Origin: CAZYFS01 sp964647465
GTDB taxonomy: Bacteria > Patescibacteriota > Minisyncoccia > Minisyncoccales > UBA1441
Direction of reading: 5' to 3'
NCBI GenBank assembly: GCA_964647465.1
Contig: CAZYFS010000002.1
Span: 1-62,434 of the forward strand
Length of the DNA stretch: 62,434 bases
Shown: positions 1 through 8,824 of the stretch, piece by piece
How the letters are laid out: each line of letters starts with the position of its first letter
Position numbering within the stretch: position 1 is the first letter of the stretch
The notes under the pieces: generated by a model
The model's input: only the letters and a program-made list of their open reading frames with translations
What the model was told of the DNA's origin: nothing
Databases searched by the model: none
Program-made: the position numbers and the translations under genes

Positions 1-943
1 AATAATCTTCAATTAAACACCCCCACTCTGCCAAAGTAATAATTTCCTTTTCGCTTAAGGAAAAAGTGTTTTTTTGATCTTTAGAAAGACTTACCTCTTT
101 AACTCCCGCTTGTCCATAAACTAATTTTTTTTGTTGATTGCCTAATTTCTTTTTAATAATCGCCGCGTGTCCTTGTTTCAAGGTTGGCTTAAAAACATAA
201 AATTCATCGGGAATTATTCGCCCTCTCACCAACATTTCCCCTAGACCGAAAGCAGAATTAATTAAAACTAAATCAGAAAATCCACTTTCCGTATCAAGGG
301 TAAACATCACTCCAGCAGCACCTAAATCAGAACGTACCATTTTTTGAATCCCTACCGACAAAGCAATCTTCCATCTTGGGAAACCCGCTTCTTCCCGATA
401 AGCAATTGCTCGATCAGTAAATAAAGAAGCAAAACACTTTTTTATTGTCTCGATGAGTTCTTGGTCTCCTCTAATATTTAAATACGTTTCTTGTTGCCCG
501 TGTTGTATGTTTTGTGCGGCAAGGGAATTTTTTGATAAACCCTCGGTTGTTGCCGAAGAGCGAACGGCAACATCAGTATATTTTTCTCGATATTCTTTTG
601 ATAACTTGTGATAATTTTCCAAAATTTCTTCCTGAAAAGAAATCGGAAGGGTTGCTTTTAATATTAGTTTTCTTGCTTGTTGACCAGTCTTCTGTAAATT
701 CTTAATATTATTAACATCTAACCCGGCAAAAATCTCCGCTATTTTATCTTTTAATCCCGCCTCTTCAAAGAAATCAAGGTAGGCCTTTGTAGTCGTTGCA
801 AAACCATTGGGGACATTGATTTTCTTCTTTCTGAAATTGTTATACATCTCTCCAAGAGAAGCATTCTTTCCTCCCACCAGAGAAGCATCTTGATGAGAAA
901 TCTCTTTAAGCCATAAAATATTTTTAAGGGACTTTTTAATCAT
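1..943 (-). CDS. ppsA: Phosphoenolpyruvate synthase, N-terminal part (runs off the window)
   Basis: The reading frame starts at an ATG at 943 and stays open to position 1, so only the first ~314 residues are present. They form the ATP-binding (PPDK_N) domain of PEP synthase (pyruvate, water dikinase), which makes PEP from pyruvate and ATP. Visible family motifs are LVGGKNASLGEM near the start, AVRSSAT, GQQETYLN, MVRSD, GVMFTLDTESGF and GLGE followed by PDEFYVFKP. The segment between AVRSSAT and GQQETYL is unusual: the usual acidic AED is TEG and about six extra residues (AQNIQH) precede GQQ. It heads a minus-strand series with the acyl-CoA synthetase pair. The central and C-terminal domains, including the phospho-histidine, lie outside the window. 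Confidence 0.93.
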   Translation of the reverse strand, partial: MIKKSLKNILWLKEISHQDASLVGGKNASLGEMYNNFRKKKINVPNGFATTTKAYLDFFEEAGLKDKIAEIFAGLDVNNIKNLQKTGQQARKLILKATLPISFQEEILENYHKLSKEYREKYTDVAVRSSATTEGLSKNSLAAQNIQHGQQETYLNIRGDQELIETIKKCFASLFTDRAIAYREEAGFPRWKIALSVGIQKMVRSDLGAAGVMFTLDTESGFSDLVLINSAFGLGEMLVRGRIIPDEFYVFKPTLKQGHAAIIKKKLGNQQKKLVYGQAGVKEVSLSKDQKNTFSLSEKEIITLAEWGCLIEDY

Positions 944-948
944 AATAG

Positions 949-2310
949 TTAATTTATCAATAGAGCCTTCATGGCTTTAATTGCTCGGTCCGGATCGGGA
1001 TAATTAGGAATATGATTTTTCTGCAAAAGAGCTAATCCCGAAGCACTAATTTCTCCAGGTAAACAAGTAGAAATTATTGGTTTCTGTGGCCATTTGCGCT
1101 GTGCTTCAATTATTACTTTTGCGTTTTGATAGACTTCCGTATTAATTTGCATAGTCTGCATTACAATTAAGCCGTTAATGTTTTTTTGACTCAATAAAGA
1201 TTCTAAGACCACTTTATATCTTTCCGGGGAAGCATCCCCCAAAACATCAAAAGGGTTGTTAAATAAAACAGATGGAGAAAATACTTTTGCTTTTTTTAAT
1301 TTGCGTTTTGTCAATAGTGACAATGATGGAATTTTGATTCCTGCTCGTTCTGAATAATCAGTCGCCAAAACCATCATCCCTCCCGCATTGCTTACTATCC
1401 CGATTCCATTAGCGATTCTAGGTTTCCAGGCTAAAACGCGAACGGCATCTAGCATTTCTTCTAAAGTGCTAACCAATTTTACTCCGCTTTGCTTGAAAGC
1501 AGCTCGATAAATCTGAGCTGATCCAGCCAGAGACGCCGTGTGTAAAAAAGCCATTTGTCTTCCTCTTTCGGTTTGCCCAGCCTTCAAAGCAATTATTGGC
1601 TTGTGATTACTTACTTTTTTAGCAATATCCATAAACTCCCGGCCTTGGCTTATTCCTTCTACGTAAATAGCGATAACCTTAACATCTTCACGATCTCCCA
1701 AATAGCGAATAAAATCAGTTATTGATAAGTCTGCTTCGTTGCCAGAGGAGATTAAATAAGAAAATCCATAATTATATTTTGTTGAATAATCAATAACCGA
1801 GTTAAGGATTGCTCCAGATTGAGAAATAAAAGCAATCTCCCCTACTTTTGGCATTGCTGGAGCAAAGGAAGCATTTAGGTGAGATTTTGGTCTGATAATC
1901 CCTAGGCAATTTGGCCCAAGAAGAGGAATCTGAGTCGATTGGAAAATTTCTAATAATTTTTTCTGTCTTTCCTTTCCCTTTTTCCCTATTTCTGCAAAAC
2001 CAGAAGAAATAATAATTACCGCGCCTACTTTTTTCTGAACACATTGACGAGCTGCTTCTAAAACGCTTTCCCCAGGAACGGCGATGATAACTAAATCAAC
2101 TTTTTCGGAAATATCAAGGACCGAAGAATAGGTGGATATCCCTTTCACTTTTTTTTGATAAGGGTTAACAAAATATATTTTCCGTTGTTTACTCCCAATC
2201 AATAAATTATTAACAATGCCCAAGCCAACTGACCGAGGACGATCAGTTGCTCCGATAAAAGCGACCGAATGAGGATCAAATAAATGTTTAAGATTTTTCG
2301 TCATTGACAA
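949..2310 (-). CDS. ADP-forming acetyl/acyl-CoA synthetase, alpha subunit
   Basis: This 453-residue protein matches the alpha subunit of NDP-forming acyl-CoA synthetases, which convert acetyl-CoA, ADP and Pi to acetate, CoA and ATP in fermenting archaea and many CPR bacteria. An N-terminal CoA-binding Rossmann domain (SVAFIGATDRPRSVG) is followed by two succinyl-CoA ligase-like domains. LLGPNCLGI and the LHTASLAGS motif, which contains the histidine phosphorylated in the family, are visible. The start overlaps the end of the beta-subunit gene by 23 bases, so the pair is translationally coupled. Substrate preference (acetyl versus other acyl-CoA) cannot be told from sequence. Confidence 0.9.
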   Translation of the reverse strand: MSMTKNLKHLFDPHSVAFIGATDRPRSVGLGIVNNLLIGSKQRKIYFVNPYQKKVKGISTYSSVLDISEKVDLVIIAVPGESVLEAARQCVQKKVGAVIIISSGFAEIGKKGKERQKKLLEIFQSTQIPLLGPNCLGIIRPKSHLNASFAPAMPKVGEIAFISQSGAILNSVIDYSTKYNYGFSYLISSGNEADLSITDFIRYLGDREDVKVIAIYVEGISQGREFMDIAKKVSNHKPIIALKAGQTERGRQMAFLHTASLAGSAQIYRAAFKQSGVKLVSTLEEMLDAVRVLAWKPRIANGIGIVSNAGGMMVLATDYSERAGIKIPSLSLLTKRKLKKAKVFSPSVLFNNPFDVLGDASPERYKVVLESLLSQKNINGLIVMQTMQINTEVYQNAKVIIEAQRKWPQKPIISTCLPGEISASGLALLQKNHIPNYPDPDRAIKAMKALLIN

Positions 2311-2941
2311 TTATTTTAACGTCAACCGCTTCTACTCTAGTTCCTTGGGCGATAACTGGATTAAGATCCATTTCTTGGATTGCTGGATTTTCAATCATCA
2401 ACGAAGAAAGTCCAACTAAGATTTTCTCTAATTTTTCTAATTTAACCGAAAATCCTCCCCGAAAACCTTTCAAGAGAGGATATCCTTTAATTTCTTTAAT
2501 CATTGACAGGGCTTCTCTTCTAGAAAAAGGCGCTATGCGAAAACTCACATCCTTCATCACCTCAATAAAGATTCCTCCCAATCCAAACATTATCACCGGA
2601 CCAAATTGAATATCTCGTTTAGCTCCAATCCCCAATTCGATTCCTGTTCGCATTTCTTGAAGCAAAAAATCACCTGCTATCTTTTCTTTCTCTGCTATTT
2701 GTTTTAATTCCCGATAAGCCTCTTGGAATTCAGCTTTTTTCTCAATATTTAAACAAACCAATCCTCTTTCGGTTCGATGAGAAATTTGCGGCGAAACAAG
2801 TTTTAAAACAACCGGCTTTTCCATTTTTGAGAAAAGAGATTGCCCCACTTTTTCTGTCTTAAATATTCTCGAAGGAATAACTGGAATGTTATATCGGCAA
2901 AGAAGATCCTGGCTTTCTGAAAAAGTTAATTGCTTTTTCAC
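2288..2941 (-). CDS. ADP-forming acetyl/acyl-CoA synthetase, beta subunit (ATP-grasp)
   Basis: The 217-residue product is an ATP-grasp domain of the size of separate beta subunits of ADP-forming acyl-CoA synthetase. Visible signatures are VVLKLVSPQISHRTERG (nucleotide/phosphate site; the usual text is HKSDVGG), LLQEM, GPVIMFGLGGIFIEV and the C-terminal MDLNPVIA, which is typical of the family. It overlaps the alpha gene by 23 bases and precedes it in transcription. Together they would give one ATP per acyl-CoA by substrate-level phosphorylation in the cytoplasm. Confidence 0.9.
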   Translation of the reverse strand: MKKQLTFSESQDLLCRYNIPVIPSRIFKTEKVGQSLFSKMEKPVVLKLVSPQISHRTERGLVCLNIEKKAEFQEAYRELKQIAEKEKIAGDFLLQEMRTGIELGIGAKRDIQFGPVIMFGLGGIFIEVMKDVSFRIAPFSRREALSMIKEIKGYPLLKGFRGGFSVKLEKLEKILVGLSSLMIENPAIQEMDLNPVIAQGTRVEAVDVKIIVNDEKS

Positions 2942-2956
2942 TTCCCTAAAATAAAT

Positions 2957-3976
2957 TTATTGACAGGTTCCCGTTTGTATCCCTTCGCTACTTTCTATTT
3001 CTTGGTCACAAACAGAAGGAGCGTTTCCAAATGCTTCACAAATAGCATCCTTATAACCCTCTGTGCTCCTCTCTCCGTCGTAAATCATCCCATTAACAAT
3101 TAGGGTTGGCGAACCCTGGACATCCTCTTCAAACTTGTATTCTCCATCTCTTTGATGCCTGCTTGGATCTTGAACTGGATATTCTTGATTCGTTAATTCT
3201 ATCTCTCGATCCAACAAAATTGTTCCTTCTTCTTTTTGACATCGCTTTATCTCATCAACATTTAAACCAAGGTCCATAGCAATTGCTTCCCATTCTTCTT
3301 CAACTTTTTCGGCCGTAGTCCTCTTGTTGATTTCATCAACGAAACTCCATAATTTGTCTGATTGATATTCAGCCACGCAAAGTTCTCTGATGTCCTGGTT
3401 AACTTCAGCTGTTCTATGCATCGAACAATATTTTTGCTCAGAACTTAAACAAAAGTCTTCGCTTTGATAATCAGAATAGATAATGTAATGAAGATTAAAA
3501 TCAGCCACCGAGCCCAAAAGATCAACAACTGGCTTCATTAAATCTTCTGCTTGATTCCCGGCGGGACAGAAAGACATAACAAACAAATCAACGACTGGTT
3601 TTTCCGAAAGAGGGATCGTTAGGGGTTTAGGAGGATTCATATCAACAAATTCAGGGAAAAGCAAGTTCCCGTCTTTCGTTATATAAGAAATAAAGTTTTG
3701 GCTATTAACAGAAAGTTTCAAACGATAAAGATCGTCGCGAGTATCTGTGATTTCAAGAACTTCCACAGTCATTTCCTCTGGAGATCCCCCCATTTCTTTA
3801 ATAAAATCAACGACTTTTTTAGAAATGTCTTCCATTGATAAAATATTTGTATCAATTTTCTCTGGTTCTGGTCCAAGATTAATTTTTTCAGCAACTAAAT
3901 ACCCTCCCCCAAGACCGATAAGAAGAACAGCTACAATAGAAATAAGTAAACGCGCATTGAATTTATTCATTGTCAT
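2957..3976 (-). CDS. Membrane-anchored thioredoxin-fold protein (DsbA/thioredoxin_4-like)
   Basis: Residues ~8-29 form one hydrophobic segment, so the 339-residue protein is probably anchored with its body outside the membrane. From about residue 125 the sequence VVDLFVMSFCPAGNQAEDLM resembles thioredoxin-fold oxidoreductases, whose usual text is CPYGNQAE. Only one cysteine occupies the active-site position, so the classical CxxC is absent. Several further cysteines (DFCLSSEQKYC, ELC, RCQ, VCDQ, a C-terminal CQ) could form structural disulfides. GSPTLIVNGM near residue 290 is the cis-proline region of the fold. The N-terminal ~120 residues are not recognised. A role in extracytoplasmic thiol chemistry is inferred. 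Confidence 0.7.
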   Translation of the reverse strand: MTMNKFNARLLISIVAVLLIGLGGGYLVAEKINLGPEPEKIDTNILSMEDISKKVVDFIKEMGGSPEEMTVEVLEITDTRDDLYRLKLSVNSQNFISYITKDGNLLFPEFVDMNPPKPLTIPLSEKPVVDLFVMSFCPAGNQAEDLMKPVVDLLGSVADFNLHYIIYSDYQSEDFCLSSEQKYCSMHRTAEVNQDIRELCVAEYQSDKLWSFVDEINKRTTAEKVEEEWEAIAMDLGLNVDEIKRCQKEEGTILLDREIELTNQEYPVQDPSRHQRDGEYKFEEDVQGSPTLIVNGMIYDGERSTEGYKDAICEAFGNAPSVCDQEIESSEGIQTGTCQ

Positions 3977-4023
3977 GATTTTAAATTAATAATAATAATT
4001 CTTGATGCTTATTTATGACGATG

Positions 4024-5220
4024 TTATCTCATTATCTTATTTAATAATTGATCTTGTTCAACTATCCCCCATTGTCCATCTTGACAATTCCTTTCTCCAA
4101 AACGAGCGATAGAATCTTTTGACTCTTTCTTCCCCCAAACAAGAAAGGGAATCAAATCCGCCGAATGCTCTTTTAATTCACAGGGGGTACAATGATCAGC
4201 GGTAATTATAACAGTTGCATTAGATAAAGCGAATAATTGTTTTATTTGTTCATCAATTCTCTCGATAAATTTCATTTTTGCGAAACATTCCCCATCATGG
4301 CCAAATGTATCTGTTGCCTTCACGTGCAAAAAAACAAAAGAATATTCCTTTTTTTGAAGAATTTCAACCGCTTTAGCAAATTTCCCGACAAGATTGGTAT
4401 CAAATCTACCAGTAGCCCCCTTAACTTTAATTCTTTTCATTCCGATAGATAAAGCTATTCCCCCGTAAAGATCTCCCCCGGCAATAAAACACGCTTTTCC
4501 TGGATATCGAGAATTAAATTTAGGCATAGACTTAAGCTCTCCTCCTCCTCTCAATAAAAGATAGTTCGCTGGAGGAAGATTATTTTTCTCTCGCCGCTTA
4601 TTAAAGGGAAGCTGTTTTAGGATTTTATGGGCTTGTCCTAAAAATTCATTTAAAACTAGCGCTGTAAATTTTGACTCTGCCTGATTGTCAAGGGGAGCAA
4701 TAATAGATGGACAAATGCCTGTTTGATGCAAATCGTTGCCATTAACACGACAAGAAATTCCCGGCCCTCTCATTATTATCGCTAAACGATGAGCAATACC
4801 CGGAACTAAAATAAATTCTATTCCTTTGATTTTTATTCCCGAGAGCGCTTGAATGAGTTTCTTTGTTTTTAAAATCCGGCCAGCCCTCCGATCAATAATT
4901 TTTGCAGTACCGTCGATTGTCGCCCAATTCCCCCGCCAAGCAACATCTCCCTCTTTAAGCTTTGCGCCCATTCCAACGGCTTCAAAAACTCCTCTACCTA
5001 AATTCCATTTAGTTAAATCATAGCCAAATAAAGAAAGATGAGCTTCATGAGAAGTTGGAAATTGGCCACTATAGACCGGCTGAATCAAACCACAGCTTCC
5101 CTCTTCAACCATCTTATCAAGCTCAGGGGTTTTTGCCGCCTCGAGAGGGGTTTTATTTCCCAAAGCAGACACAGGTCTATCTCCCATTCCATCTAAAATA
5201 ACTAAAAGGGTCTTTCTCAT
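4024..5220 (-). CDS. apgM: 2,3-bisphosphoglycerate-independent phosphoglycerate mutase, archaeal type
   Basis: The 398-residue product begins LLVILDGMGDRPV, the metal-binding start of the alkaline-phosphatase superfamily in archaeal-type ApgM. TPELDKM, TSHEAHLSLFGYD, RGVFEAVG, GDVAWRGNWATID, HVKATDTFGHDG and ITADHCTPC supply the other metal and substrate residues. The enzyme interconverts 3- and 2-phosphoglycerate. It sits directly after enolase with a 4-base gap, so the two successive glycolytic steps are co-transcribed. The length is normal for the family (about 400). Confidence 0.95.
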   Translation of the reverse strand: MRKTLLVILDGMGDRPVSALGNKTPLEAAKTPELDKMVEEGSCGLIQPVYSGQFPTSHEAHLSLFGYDLTKWNLGRGVFEAVGMGAKLKEGDVAWRGNWATIDGTAKIIDRRAGRILKTKKLIQALSGIKIKGIEFILVPGIAHRLAIIMRGPGISCRVNGNDLHQTGICPSIIAPLDNQAESKFTALVLNEFLGQAHKILKQLPFNKRREKNNLPPANYLLLRGGGELKSMPKFNSRYPGKACFIAGGDLYGGIALSIGMKRIKVKGATGRFDTNLVGKFAKAVEILQKKEYSFVFLHVKATDTFGHDGECFAKMKFIERIDEQIKQLFALSNATVIITADHCTPCELKEHSADLIPFLVWGKKESKDSIARFGERNCQDGQWGIVEQDQLLNKIMR

Positions 5221-5224
5221 GAAA

Positions 5225-6475
5225 TTAAATTTCTTTTTCTATCGCTAGTAAGCGATTATACTTAGCCACTCTTTCTCCTCGAGCTGGAGCTCCCGTTTTA
5301 ATGAAATCGACCCCCAAGCCTACAGCTAAATCAGCTATGAAATCGTCATTAGTCTCTCCGGAGCGATGGGAAACAATCGTCTTCCATCCATAGCTTTGGG
5401 CTAAGTGAGTTGCTTCGATTGTTTCTGTTAGAGTCCCAATTTGATTTGGTTTTAAAATAACACCATTAACGGCTTTCTCGCGATAAGCTTTTTGAATACG
5501 CCCTGGATTGGTTGTCAAAAGATCGTCACCGACAATCCCGATTTTTTCTCCCATCCGCGAAAGAATTTTTTGGAAATTGGCCCATTCTTCTTCTCCAAAA
5601 GGATCTTCGAGAAATTCAAAAGAATATTTACTAATCAATTTCTGATAAAAATCAAGCAGCTCTTCGCTGTTTAGAAAAGAACCATCTATGTTGTAACCCT
5701 TTTCTTTTTTAAACTCGCTAGCCGCACAATCTAAGGCAAATTTAACTTCCTTAGAAGAGTTAACCGCCGTTATTGCCATCGCTATAAAATTCAAGGCATC
5801 TTCTGTTTTCTCTAAAGACGAGGGAACAAATCCTCCTTCATCTCCAATGTTAATAGCAGATACTCCCAAATTATCTTCTAAAATCTTTTTAAGATTATAA
5901 TAAATTTCCGCTCCCAATTGTAAATTATCATGGAATTTCTCAGCTTGGGGAACAATCATGAATTCCTGAACAGTTAATTTGCCTCCTGCATGCTTCCCTC
6001 CATTAAGAAGGTTGAAACAAGGTCGAGGTAAAAAAAACTGTCGAGAAGATTTCCTCCATCGAGAGATATATTGCCATAAAGGAATATTTTTTTCGTCGGC
6101 GGCGGCTCGACAAATTGCCAAAGAAACCGGAAGGATAGCATTCGCCCCTAACTTTGATTTATTGCTTGTCCCATCTAATTCAATAAGCAATTTATCTAAT
6201 TTTCCCTGCCCCCCCACGCTCTCTCCTATTAATGCCGGATTAATAATTTCGTTAACATGTTGAATGGCCTTAGTAACTCCCAAGGACTTGAATCCTTCTT
6301 CTCCGCCATCTTTCAATTCAATCGCTTCTGCGCTCCCCGTTGAAGCACCACTAGGAGCTGAATCAATATATTCCCCGCGATTGGTAACCAGCTTAACTTC
6401 AACTGTCGGTTCTCCTCTTGAATTTAAAATTTCTCTTGCCGAAATTGATTTTATTTTTGCTAATTTGGTTAACAT
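5225..6475 (-). CDS. eno: Enolase
   Basis: This 416-residue protein has all enolase landmarks: AREILNSRGEPTVEV, SGASTG, GDEGGFVPS, the metal ligands in FALDCAASE, LEDPF and VGDDLLTTNP, the catalytic lysine in ILKPNQIGT, and SHRSGETNDDFIADLAVG near the C-terminus. It makes phosphoenolpyruvate from 2-phosphoglycerate and is followed by apgM. With PEP synthase nearby, the cluster is consistent with operation toward or from PEP. No catalytic residue appears lost, unlike in the PGK and GalU homologues in this window. Confidence 0.97.
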   Translation of the reverse strand: MLTKLAKIKSISAREILNSRGEPTVEVKLVTNRGEYIDSAPSGASTGSAEAIELKDGGEEGFKSLGVTKAIQHVNEIINPALIGESVGGQGKLDKLLIELDGTSNKSKLGANAILPVSLAICRAAADEKNIPLWQYISRWRKSSRQFFLPRPCFNLLNGGKHAGGKLTVQEFMIVPQAEKFHDNLQLGAEIYYNLKKILEDNLGVSAINIGDEGGFVPSSLEKTEDALNFIAMAITAVNSSKEVKFALDCAASEFKKEKGYNIDGSFLNSEELLDFYQKLISKYSFEFLEDPFGEEEWANFQKILSRMGEKIGIVGDDLLTTNPGRIQKAYREKAVNGVILKPNQIGTLTETIEATHLAQSYGWKTIVSHRSGETNDDFIADLAVGLGVDFIKTGAPARGERVAKYNRLLAIEKEI

Positions 6476-6477
6476 AA

Positions 6478-7359
6478 TTAATCAATTTCAGAAAAATATT
6501 TTTGCCATTCTTTTTCATAGCCAAAACTATTTAAAATCAAAGACGCCTCAGCTTTTCGCCAATTTCTCAAAGAAAGAAGATCAAAGTTTCTTCCCTTAAC
6601 TTCATATCCATAAATAGGTTTCCCTGCTTGCAACATTGAATTTAAAACTTTTTCAAGCGTAAGATTTTCTGGACATTCCATCTCTTTTTTCACTTCTTTA
6701 GCAAATTCTAAAACTTGATTTGTCAAAATACAACGACCAGCAAGAGTAAAAACTTCTTCTCCCTTAAGATCGTTTTCTTCTGAATTTAATTCACGAAGCT
6801 TATAGACCTTTTGAGCGATCTTTTCAACCTTAACCACGGCTTGTTGGGGATTAATCTTACTAGCGGGAATTCGCTTTAAACCAATAATTGGACGCTCCGA
6901 AGCATGGAAAACTTTGATCAATTGTTTTAGTGAAGGAGTTTCCCCAAAAATCAAATCCCTTGAATTAGTAACGGCGAAAGCTTTTTTCTTGATAGAATTC
7001 TTAGCTTGCAAAATTGCTGATCCATCAGATAAAATTTTATCAGAGAAAGCAAAATTAAACTTCACTTCTTGATATCTTTGATGAAACAAATGAAAAGTTT
7101 CCTTTAATTTGCTATTTTGCACCTGAAGAGATTTCTCTATTTTATGCTCAACATTAAAATAATTTAAAATATTCTTTTCCTTGCTCGGACCAACAAAGGT
7201 TATTTCATTAATTCCTGATTGGACAGCTTCATCAACTAAATATTCAATTAATGGCCGGCCAGCTAAGGACCACAATTCAAAAGGAACTGTTTTAATCAAA
7301 GAAGAGAAACCAATTTGAGATCTTTGCAAGGGAATAATAAGATTTTTGATCTCTGTCAT
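6478..7359 (-). CDS. GalU-like nucleotidyltransferase homologue, probably catalytically degenerate
   Basis: The 293-residue protein aligns end to end with UTP-glucose-1-phosphate uridylyltransferases: PLIEYLVDEAVQSGINEI, a QAVVKVE segment, a GRCILT segment, and a C-terminal GKPIYGYEVKGRNFD. The catalytic parts are missing. The nucleotide-binding GxGTRxLPxTK motif reads LQRSQIGFSSLIK, PKEM reads PFELW, and the metal-binding aspartate region reads TNSRDLIF. It is tightly packed 2 bases before eno and 18 bases after ftsZ. It may be a pseudoenzyme with a binding or regulatory role, or an enzyme with a much altered site. The fold assignment is fairly safe; activity is doubtful. Confidence 0.7.
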   Translation of the reverse strand: MTEIKNLIIPLQRSQIGFSSLIKTVPFELWSLAGRPLIEYLVDEAVQSGINEITFVGPSKEKNILNYFNVEHKIEKSLQVQNSKLKETFHLFHQRYQEVKFNFAFSDKILSDGSAILQAKNSIKKKAFAVTNSRDLIFGETPSLKQLIKVFHASERPIIGLKRIPASKINPQQAVVKVEKIAQKVYKLRELNSEENDLKGEEVFTLAGRCILTNQVLEFAKEVKKEMECPENLTLEKVLNSMLQAGKPIYGYEVKGRNFDLLSLRNWRKAEASLILNSFGYEKEWQKYFSEID

Positions 7360-7377
7360 AAGATAATTAGGTTAAAA

Positions 7378-8583
7378 TCACTTTTGTCGTAAAAAGGCAG
7401 GCACGTCCCATTTTTTCTCTTTGTTAGTTTTTTGAAACTCAGTATCTTTGTTCATTTTTTTGATATCAAGAGCTGAACGACGTATTACCTTAATTTTTTT
7501 CACTTCCTTTTCCTTTGAAGGTATTTTCTCTTTTTTCTTAGAAACAATTTTCTTTTTTTCTTTCTTTCCCTTTTGGTTCTTCTTTGTTGGCTTTTTCTCT
7601 TCTGATTTTACTTTTCTTTTCTCTTCTGTCATTGCCATGAGAAAGACCTCTATTTTTTTATTAAAGTTATTTTTTCGCGACAAACCAAAAATAATTTTTG
7701 CCAATGGATTAAGTTCCTTAATCTTAGCGCTAATTTCTTCGATCTCCGCCATTTGTAAATCAGGACCTCCGATAATATTAAACAATACCTTCTTAACTTC
7801 CTTTAGGTCGTTAACCAAAAAAGGATGATGAATGATTTGTTCTTGAATTTTCTTAATGCGATCATCCCCTTCGGCAATAATTGTATTAAAAAATATATTT
7901 TTTTCTTTTCCTTTCAGTATTGTTTTAAAATCGGCAAAATCAATATTAATTAATCCTGGCGAACGAATAGTTTCCAATAATGTTTTCAGATTCTTAACCA
8001 AATCTTGATTAATTGCTGACAATGATTTCGTGAAAGAAGTTTGTTCACTTACAACTGAAAAAATCTTTTCGTTAGAAATAATCACGTGAGCATCTAGGAA
8101 TTTTTCTGTTTCTTTGATAGCTCGTTGAGCTATTTGCCGTCTTTTTGCCCCTTCAAATTCGAAAGGAAGAGTAAGGATTCCTAAAGTCAATGCCTTGCTT
8201 TTCTCTGCCGCCTGAGCAAAAACTGATAAAGCTCCTGATCCTACTCCCCCACCAAGACAAGATATTAAAACTAGAAGATCAGCCGATTTGAAAAGATTGT
8301 CGATTTTATCTTTTTCCTGATTTGCTAAGTTTTTAGCTAAAACAACATTCATCCCTGTTCCTAATCCGTGAGTCTCTTCTTCTCCAAAAGAAAAAACCTC
8401 TACGTTAGTAGTGGCCACTCTTTTTAGATTGACATTATCGGTGTCAGCTATTAAAAAATTTACTTCCTTTAATTGACGACTAATTTCTGTAACTATTGAA
8501 CTTCCGCCACCTCCCAAACCGACAATTTTGATCACAATTCCCTTAGCCCGATGTAAATAATTCTTGTTTTTACTTTTAGACAT
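7378..8583 (-). CDS. ftsZ: FtsZ-family cell-division GTPase (divergent)
   Basis: The 401-residue product has the tubulin/FtsZ fold: IVGLGGGGSS (usually GVGGGGSN), a GGGVGSGA loop where FtsZ normally has GGGTGTG, TLPFEFEG, and a T7 loop NIDFADFK that contributes the catalytic aspartate to the next subunit. After the folded part comes a ~95-residue very lysine/glutamate-rich linker. The last residues, WDVPAFLRQK, match the conserved C-terminal peptide by which FtsZ binds FtsA, ZipA or SepF. The first base upstream is an intergenic region with two hairpins, so this gene probably starts its own transcript. Confidence 0.88.
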   Translation of the reverse strand: MSKSKNKNYLHRAKGIVIKIVGLGGGGSSIVTEISRQLKEVNFLIADTDNVNLKRVATTNVEVFSFGEEETHGLGTGMNVVLAKNLANQEKDKIDNLFKSADLLVLISCLGGGVGSGALSVFAQAAEKSKALTLGILTLPFEFEGAKRRQIAQRAIKETEKFLDAHVIISNEKIFSVVSEQTSFTKSLSAINQDLVKNLKTLLETIRSPGLINIDFADFKTILKGKEKNIFFNTIIAEGDDRIKKIQEQIIHHPFLVNDLKEVKKVLFNIIGGPDLQMAEIEEISAKIKELNPLAKIIFGLSRKNNFNKKIEVFLMAMTEEKRKVKSEEKKPTKKNQKGKKEKKKIVSKKKEKIPSKEKEVKKIKVIRRSALDIKKMNKDTEFQKTNKEKKWDVPAFLRQK

Positions 8584-8671
8584 AAAACCATTATTTAAAT
8601 TCAGTATACCATAGAATAAACCAAAGAAATAAAATTTAATTTATTTTCCATTTTTTTCGATGGAAAACATT

Positions 8672-8711
8672 AAAAAAGAAGCGAGAAAATAATTACTCTC
8701 GCTTCTTTTTT
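8672..8711. terminator. Strong hairpin terminator between tRNA-Gln/ftsX and ftsZ
   Basis: A 15-bp perfect stem (AAAAAAGAAGCGAGA paired with its complement at 8697-8711) encloses a 10-base loop. It is flanked by A and T runs on both sides, so it can work in either direction. It should end the prfB-ftsE-ftsX-tRNA transcript ahead of ftsZ. A second, weaker hairpin (TTTTCCAT arms) lies at 8644-8667 in the ftsZ leader. Confidence 0.8.
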
Positions 8712-8744
8712 GAACTTTTGCTCTAATTGCATAATAATTATGAG

Positions 8745-8815
8745 TTGGAAGGGCAGGATTCGAACCTGCATTAATGGAGCCAGAATCCATCGGCCTACCA
8801 TTAGCCGACCTTCCA
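8745..8815 (-). tRNA. tRNA-Gln (anticodon CTG)
   Basis: The minus strand folds as a 71-nt tRNA: acceptor TGGAAGG paired with CCTTCCA, discriminator A, D-arm GGC/GCC, anticodon stem ATGGA/TCCAT with loop TTCTGGC, and T-arm GCAGG-TTCGAAT-CCTGC. Anticodon CTG and a U1-A72 pair are typical of tRNA-Gln. The 3' CCA is not encoded (the following bases are CTCA). It lies 10 bases after ftsX and is probably processed from the same transcript. Confidence 0.93.
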
Positions 8816-8824
8816 ATAATTACA

